39,789 bases of DNA from positions 1 to 39,789 of the forward strand of contig CASGAQ010000002.1 of the NCBI GenBank assembly GCA_949299535.1, read 5' to 3'. The notes below the pieces were generated by a model. The model was not told the origin of the DNA. It worked only from the letters and a program-made list of their open reading frames with translations, and did not search any database. Shown piece by piece: positions 35,004-39,789 of this stretch. Each line of letters begins with the position of its first letter. Within the stretch, counting starts at the first letter, position 1. The DNA is from an uncultured Eubacteriales bacterium. Its GTDB lineage: Bacteria > Bacillota > Clostridia > Oscillospirales > CAG-272. Made by a program: the position numbers and the translations under genes.

Positions 35004-35032
35004 ATTTTAACAAAAAAGTTTTTTTGTGTCAA
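35004..35032 (-). promoter_or_regulatory. Sigma-A promoter of the biotin ligase gene
   Basis: On the minus strand TTGACA, 17 bases, TAAAAT. The spacer is the same A-run/T-run quasi-palindrome seen in the guaB promoter. It stands back to back with the galT promoter. Confidence 0.8.
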
Positions 35033-35047
35033 CAAATAATATGAGTG

Positions 35048-35076
35048 TTGATTTATAAAAAATATTATGATATAAT
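35048..35076 (+). promoter_or_regulatory. Extended -10 promoter of galT
   Basis: TTGATT, 17 bases, TATAAT with TGA before the -10. The untranslated leader is about 155 bases with no recognised riboswitch. Confidence 0.8.
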
Positions 35077-35237
35077 ATTAAAATACGGAAATATGAAATT
35101 CATGCGATTTGACCGTGTTTTTCTTTTACTTTGCAGCTATGTTTATTAACGACAAAATGCCGAAAAACGTACCGTCGATCGTTCGGATATTATCGAGTAT
35201 TATTAAATATTAACTTATCAGAAAGGGACAACCAAAG

Positions 35238-36722
35238 ATGATCTGTTCAGAAATCAAAAAGCTAGTAGGTTATGCGACAAGAGCCGGACTTATTGCGGAG
35301 TGCGATAGAAATTATGCTATAAACGCGCTTCTTTCGGTTCTCAAACTGGATTTTTACGAGGATACCGACTGTGAAGAAACAGACGACATTGAATCCGTGC
35401 TCAAAAATATAGACGATTATGCGGTCGAGTGCGGCCTTATCGATGACAGCGTTACAGAACGCGATCTTTTCGATTCAAGGATAATGGGAGTTCTCACTCC
35501 CCGCCCGAGCGAGGTAATAGGCAAATTCAAAGAACTCTACTCGATCTGCCCCAAAGAAGCGACAGACTGGTACTATTCTTTTTCCAAAAAGACGGACTAC
35601 ATAAGAACTTATCGCATAAAGAAAGACCTTAAATGGGTAGTTCCGAGCATTTACGGAAATATAGATATCACTATAAATCTTTCAAAACCGGAAAAAGACC
35701 CCAAAGCCATTGCGGCAGCAAAAAACGCGCCGCAAAACTCTTATCCTAAATGTCAGCTTTGTCCTGAGTGCGAGGGGTTTGCCGGCACGCTCAGCTATCC
35801 CGGAAGAAGCAATCACCGCATTATTCCCGTCAAAATGGGCGAACAGGATTGGTTTTTCCAGTATTCTCCCTATGTTTACTATAATGAGCATTGCATAGCT
35901 CTTTCTTCGAAGCACTCTCCAATGAAGATCGATAGAAGCACTTTTGTGAAAATGCTTGATTTTATATCGCTTTTCCCGCATTATTTCATAGGCTCCAACG
36001 CAGATCTGCCGATAGTAGGCGGCTCCATACTTTCGCATGACCATATGCAGGGCGGCAGATATACTTTCGCTATGGAAAAAGCTCCTATTGAAAAGAAGAT
36101 ACATTTTGACGAATTTCCCGATGTCGAAGCCGGTATCGTAAAATGGCCGCTTTCCGTTATACGCCTTGCAAGCGCTGACAAAGAGAGTCTTATCGATCTT
36201 TCGGATTTTATACTGCAATCGTGGCGTGACTATACGGACGAGGCTGCTTTCATATATGCGTATACCGATGGTGTGCCGCATAATACAATAACTCCTATTG
36301 CCAGAATGAGAGACGGAAGATTTGAACTTGACCTTGTGCTCCGCAATAACATTACAACGGAAGAACACCCCCTCGGCGTTTACCACCCTCACTCTGAGCT
36401 TCACAATATAAAAAAAGAAAATATCGGTCTTATCGAAGTTATGGGACTTGCAGTTCTTCCCGCACGCTTGAAAAAAGAGATGGAACTGCTTGCCGAAACT
36501 ATTCTTTCAGGAAAAGATATTTCTTCCGTTCCCGAAATAAACAAACATGCTCAGTGGTTTAAAAACTTTAAAGACAATTATATTTTTACCGCGGAAAATA
36601 CAGATGAAATACTCAGAATCGAGATAGGAAAAACATTTATACGCGTTCTCGAAGACGCGGGCGTTTACAAATGCACTGATGAGGGAAGAGAAGCGTTTGT
36701 GCGCTTTATAGAGAGTATTTGA
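35238..36722 (+). CDS. galT: UDP-glucose--hexose-1-phosphate uridylyltransferase (Firmicutes type)
   Basis: Leloir pathway enzyme that exchanges UMP between UDP-glucose and galactose 1-phosphate. The 494 residues and the sequence belong to the long class II type of Gram-positive bacteria (about 490 residues). The active-site histidines lie in SHDHMQGG, with upstream CxxC-like PKCQLCPEC and the PYVYYNEHCIAL strand. Ribosome site AAAGGGA. galK and galE are not adjacent. The ABC exporter gene follows after 24 bases without a terminator. Confidence 0.95.
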   Translation: MICSEIKKLVGYATRAGLIAECDRNYAINALLSVLKLDFYEDTDCEETDDIESVLKNIDDYAVECGLIDDSVTERDLFDSRIMGVLTPRPSEVIGKFKELYSICPKEATDWYYSFSKKTDYIRTYRIKKDLKWVVPSIYGNIDITINLSKPEKDPKAIAAAKNAPQNSYPKCQLCPECEGFAGTLSYPGRSNHRIIPVKMGEQDWFFQYSPYVYYNEHCIALSSKHSPMKIDRSTFVKMLDFISLFPHYFIGSNADLPIVGGSILSHDHMQGGRYTFAMEKAPIEKKIHFDEFPDVEAGIVKWPLSVIRLASADKESLIDLSDFILQSWRDYTDEAAFIYAYTDGVPHNTITPIARMRDGRFELDLVLRNNITTEEHPLGVYHPHSELHNIKKENIGLIEVMGLAVLPARLKKEMELLAETILSGKDISSVPEINKHAQWFKNFKDNYIFTAENTDEILRIEIGKTFIRVLEDAGVYKCTDEGREAFVRFIESI

Positions 36723-36746
36723 CTTTATTTAAAGAGGTGATTTTTG

Positions 36747-38492
36747 ATGATAAAAAAACTTATACGGAGCGTAAGAGAGTATAAGTTGTACTCCGTTTTA
36801 ACGCCTGCATTTGTCGCATGTGAAGCGGCAATGGACGTTTTGATACCGTATATAATGTCTAAACTTATAGACAACGGTATTGAAAAGGGAGATATGCTCT
36901 ATACATGGAAAATAGGCATTTTACTTGCTCTTGTTTGCGTTGCCGCGCTTGTTTTCGGTATGGTATCGGGCATTACCGCAGCGAAGGCAGCTTCCGGTTT
37001 TGCGGCTAATCTGCGCCACGATATGTATTATAAAGTGCAGACATATTCTTTTTCGAATATAGATAAATTTTCGCCTGCCAGCATCGTTACGCGCCTTACG
37101 ACGGACGTAAACAATGTGCAGAATGCTTTTCAGATGATCATACGAGTAGCGGTGCGTGCGCCGCTTATGATGATATTTGCGGTGGCTATGTCTTTCAGAA
37201 TAAACGCTCAGCTCTCCGTGATATTTGCTCTTGTCATACCGTTTCTCGGCGGCGGTCTTTTTCTGATAATAACAAAGGCTCATAAGATTTTCGAAAAAGT
37301 TTTCAAACTTTACGATAAGCTCAACAATGTCGTTGCTGAAAATCTGCACGGCATACGCGTCGTAAAAAGTTTCGTCCGCGAGGATTATGAAGAAAAGAAA
37401 TTCAAAGATGTTTCCGGAGATATTTATAAAAACTTCTCCAAAGCGGAAAAAATACTCGCTTTCAACTCACCGCTCATGCAGTTCTGCATGTATCTGTGTA
37501 TTCTGCTCATCTCGTGGTTTGCGGCACATTTTATCGTGCAGTCAGGTAACAATCCCGACAACGGTATGACTACCGGACTTCTTATGACTCTTATCTCATA
37601 TGCTTCGCAGATACTTATGAGTCTTATGATGCTCTCATTCGTTTTCGTTATGATAACAATTTCCCGCGCCTCCATGGAGCGTATAGTTGAGATTCTCGAC
37701 GAAGAAAGCGATATCACAAGTCCCGACAATGCAGTTTCCGAAGTAAAAGACGGTTCCGTTGTTTTCGAAAATGTAAACTTCGGTTATTCGAAAGATAAAA
37801 ATAAATTTTGTCTTACCGGTGTGAATATCGATATTAAGTCCGGCGAAACGATAGGTATTATCGGAGGAACGGGTACGTCAAAGACCACGCTCGTCCACCT
37901 TATACCGAGGCTTTACGACGCGACGGAGGGAAGAGTCCTTGTGGGAGGCAAAGACGTTCGTGAATACGATATAAAAGCTCTGCGCGATGAGGTCGCCGTA
38001 GTGCTTCAGAAGAATATACTCTTTTCCGGCACTATAAAGGAAAATCTTCGCTGGGGCAAAGCCGATGCGACGGATGAAGAAATACGCCATGTATGCTCGC
38101 TTGCCTGCGCCGACGAATTTATCGAAACCTTCCCGAACGGCTACGATACTTATATAGAGCAGGGTGGCGCAAACGTTTCCGGCGGTCAGAAACAAAGGCT
38201 TTGTATTGCCCGCGCGCTTCTCAAAAAACCAAAAATACTTATTTTGGACGATTCAACGAGCGCTGTCGACACCGCGACGGACGCAAAAATACGAAAAGCT
38301 TTCCGCGAGGAAATACCTAATACAACAAAGATAATCATTGCACAGAGAATATCCTCCGTTCAGGATGCGGACAAGATAATCGTCCTTGACGACGGTAAGA
38401 TAAACGATATGGGCAGCCACGATGAGCTGCTTGAACGCAACAGTATCTACCGCGAGGTATACACTTCTCAGCAGAAAGGAGCGATGGCCTGA
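36747..38492 (+). CDS. Heterodimeric ABC exporter, first subunit
   Basis: A membrane exporter half of 581 residues with six membrane helices in the first 300 residues and a C-terminal ATPase. Walker A is GGTGTSKTT, signature VSGGQKQR and Walker B ILILDDSTSAVD. The residue after Walker B is Asp instead of the catalytic Glu, and the switch His is Gln (IIIAQRISS). This is the degenerate site expected in one partner of BmrCD/LmrCD-like exporters. I start at the ATG with AGAGGTGA six bases upstream. Its stop overlaps the start of the partner. Substrate (drug, lipid or peptide) unknown. Confidence 0.93.
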   Translation: MIKKLIRSVREYKLYSVLTPAFVACEAAMDVLIPYIMSKLIDNGIEKGDMLYTWKIGILLALVCVAALVFGMVSGITAAKAASGFAANLRHDMYYKVQTYSFSNIDKFSPASIVTRLTTDVNNVQNAFQMIIRVAVRAPLMMIFAVAMSFRINAQLSVIFALVIPFLGGGLFLIITKAHKIFEKVFKLYDKLNNVVAENLHGIRVVKSFVREDYEEKKFKDVSGDIYKNFSKAEKILAFNSPLMQFCMYLCILLISWFAAHFIVQSGNNPDNGMTTGLLMTLISYASQILMSLMMLSFVFVMITISRASMERIVEILDEESDITSPDNAVSEVKDGSVVFENVNFGYSKDKNKFCLTGVNIDIKSGETIGIIGGTGTSKTTLVHLIPRLYDATEGRVLVGGKDVREYDIKALRDEVAVVLQKNILFSGTIKENLRWGKADATDEEIRHVCSLACADEFIETFPNGYDTYIEQGGANVSGGQKQRLCIARALLKKPKILILDDSTSAVDTATDAKIRKAFREEIPNTTKIIIAQRISSVQDADKIIVLDDGKINDMGSHDELLERNSIYREVYTSQQKGAMA

Positions 38493-39789
38493 TGAGCGGC
38501 AATGTAAAAAAATCTCCTGAACAAAAGCAGAGAATAGGATTCAAGGTCATCGGAAGGATCCTTTCCTATATTAAAGGAAAATACAGAGCATACTTTATTT
38601 TTGCGATAGCGGGAACGATGATAAGCGCGTTTGCAAGCGTTTACGGGATCATGTTTCTCGAAGAGCTTATCGACGACTATATAGCGCCTCTCGTTGAAGC
38701 CTTTTTAAATTCCGGAGCTGAGCCTGTCTACACTAACCTGATGATCGCTTTGCTGAAAATAGCGGCGATATATGCTGTCGGTATCGCAGGCAACTTTATG
38801 TGTCAGTATCTTATGGTGCTTATATCGCAGGGCGTGCTCAAGCGTATACGCGACGATATGTTCTCGCATATGCAGACGCTTCCCATCAAATACTTTGATA
38901 CGAATGCTTTCGGCGATATCATGAGCCGATATACAAACGATACGGACACGCTCGAACAGATGATAGCTCAGAGTATACCGCAGATAATAAATACTTTTGT
39001 AACTGTACTTATCGTCTTTATCGCTATGCTCAAAACGAGCGTTCCGCTTACGCTGTTCATGCTCTTTACCATAGCGCTCATGCTTCTCGTTACAAAATAT
39101 ATAGGCGGCAAAAGCAGCAGGTATTTTATCCGTCAGCAAAAATCTTTTGGCCAGCTCGACGGTTATATCGAGGAAATGATAAACGGGCAAAAGGTCGTGA
39201 AGGTTTTCAATCACGAAGAAGCTTCCAAAGCAGACTTTGACAAGCTCAACGACGAACTTCGTGAAAATGCGAACAATGCCAACAAGTTTGCCAATATCCT
39301 TATGCCTATCATGGGCAACCTCGGATATTTGCAGTATGTGCTTCTTGCTTGTATCGGCGGCGCTCTTGCCATAAGCGGTAAGGGTTCTCTTACGATAGGC
39401 GGTATCGTCGCCTTTCTGGAACTGTCGCGCAGTTTCACTCGTCCGATAACCCAGGTATCTCAACAGATAAACTCCGTTGTTATGGCTATCGCCGGAGCGG
39501 GACGCATATTCAATATGATAGACGAACCCGGAGAAGTCGACGACGGCTATGTAACTCTTGTAAACGCTAAATATGACGCGAACGGTGAGCTTACCGAAAC
39601 AGACGAGCACACGAATCTTTGGGCTTGGAAACACCCGCATTCTGCGGATGGCAGTATAACATATACGTTGCTTCGCGGAGACGTGCGTCTTACCGATGTC
39701 GATTTCGGCTATGTAGAAGGAAAAACGGTACTGCATAACGTAAGCGTATTCGCAGAACCCGGTCAAAAGGTAGCTTTTGTCGGAGCGAC
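38492..39789 (+). CDS. Heterodimeric ABC exporter, second subunit (partial, runs off the window)
   Basis: Begins at an ATG overlapping the previous stop (TGATGA) with AAAGGAG upstream, and stays open to the window end (432 complete codons). The membrane domain is complete, with six predicted helices and the coupling sequence FGDIMSRYTNDTDTLEQMI. The ATPase domain has started (VRLTDVDFGYVEG, PGQKVAFVGA) and is cut at the Walker A motif. An insert of about 45 residues before the ATPase (TETDEHTNLWAWKHP region) is seen in this branch. It should carry the intact catalytic Glu to complement its partner; that part lies outside. Confidence 0.92.
   Translation, partial: MSGNVKKSPEQKQRIGFKVIGRILSYIKGKYRAYFIFAIAGTMISAFASVYGIMFLEELIDDYIAPLVEAFLNSGAEPVYTNLMIALLKIAAIYAVGIAGNFMCQYLMVLISQGVLKRIRDDMFSHMQTLPIKYFDTNAFGDIMSRYTNDTDTLEQMIAQSIPQIINTFVTVLIVFIAMLKTSVPLTLFMLFTIALMLLVTKYIGGKSSRYFIRQQKSFGQLDGYIEEMINGQKVVKVFNHEEASKADFDKLNDELRENANNANKFANILMPIMGNLGYLQYVLLACIGGALAISGKGSLTIGGIVAFLELSRSFTRPITQVSQQINSVVMAIAGAGRIFNMIDEPGEVDDGYVTLVNAKYDANGELTETDEHTNLWAWKHPHSADGSITYTLLRGDVRLTDVDFGYVEGKTVLHNVSVFAEPGQKVAFVGA

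Noticed and set aside
38705..39766. Open frame of 353 codons antisense to the second ABC exporter subunit
   Set aside because: The plus-strand frame encodes a clear ABC transmembrane domain; the antisense frame has no start signal and an unnatural composition.

Overview
The window reads as a chromosomal segment of a low- to moderate-GC Gram-positive anaerobe, most likely a Clostridia-class gut or rumen Bacillota. The reasons are strong AGGAGG-type ribosome sites, textbook sigma-A promoters (TTGACA-17-TATAAT), tRNA genes with encoded CCA, Firmicutes-type GalT, Feo with a FeoB-associated Cys-rich protein, a BspA-like lipoprotein and fucose/glycoside catabolism. No ribosomal RNA gene is present, so the genus cannot be fixed.

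Layout. (1) 1-4.8 kb: three leucine tRNA genes on the minus strand, L-fucose isomerase, a small unknown protein and guaB. (2) 4.8-9.6 kb: typA and tcdA, a leucine-rich-repeat lipoprotein, and rsmE in the opposite direction. (3) 9.6-10.3 kb: Thr and Tyr tRNAs, then about 150 bases between two terminators that may encode a structured RNA. (4) 10.3-13.3 kb: an acetyltransferase, a nucleoside hydrolase and a DcuC-family carrier. (5) 13.3-17.5 kb, minus strand: a GH2 glycosidase and a frameshifted membrane-anchored alpha/beta hydrolase. (6) 17.7-18.4 kb: three tightly packed tiny unknown genes that look like a phage or mobile-element remnant. (7) 18.6-23.8 kb: a phosphate uptake operon. It has a Pho box, a circularly permuted PstS-like lipoprotein, a fused PstC-PstA permease, PstB and PhoU, and ends in the wreck of a two-component system: a frameshifted response regulator joined by a deletion to the tail of its histidine kinase. 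(8) 23.9-27.9 kb: an iron uptake locus with a DtxR-type regulator, feoA, feoB, a FeoB-associated protein, a second degenerate DtxR-like regulator and a membrane-anchored HMA metal-binding protein. Four copies of one palindrome are spread over it. (9) 27.9-29.0 kb: scars of several disrupted genes, namely an ICMT-like tail, a serine recombinase without its catalytic domain and an integrase fragment. (10) 29.0-31.1 kb: a MerR/GyrI/calycin-like regulator and a tRNA-Pro gene beside the 5' half of another tRNA-Pro. (11) 31.1-35.0 kb, minus strand: glutamate dehydrogenase, an M6-like metalloprotease without a signal peptide, and biotin ligase. (12) 35.2 kb to the end: galT and a heterodimeric ABC exporter whose second subunit runs off the window.

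The recognised functions are mostly housekeeping (GTP, translation, nitrogen and biotin metabolism) plus scavenging of sugars, nucleosides, phosphate and ferrous iron. The most unusual parts are the rearranged Pst proteins with decayed regulators, the feo locus with its own operator family, the split tRNA-Pro locus, and the unexplained regions at 10.03-10.21 kb and 17.74-18.44 kb. All calls come from reading the sequence; no database search was possible.
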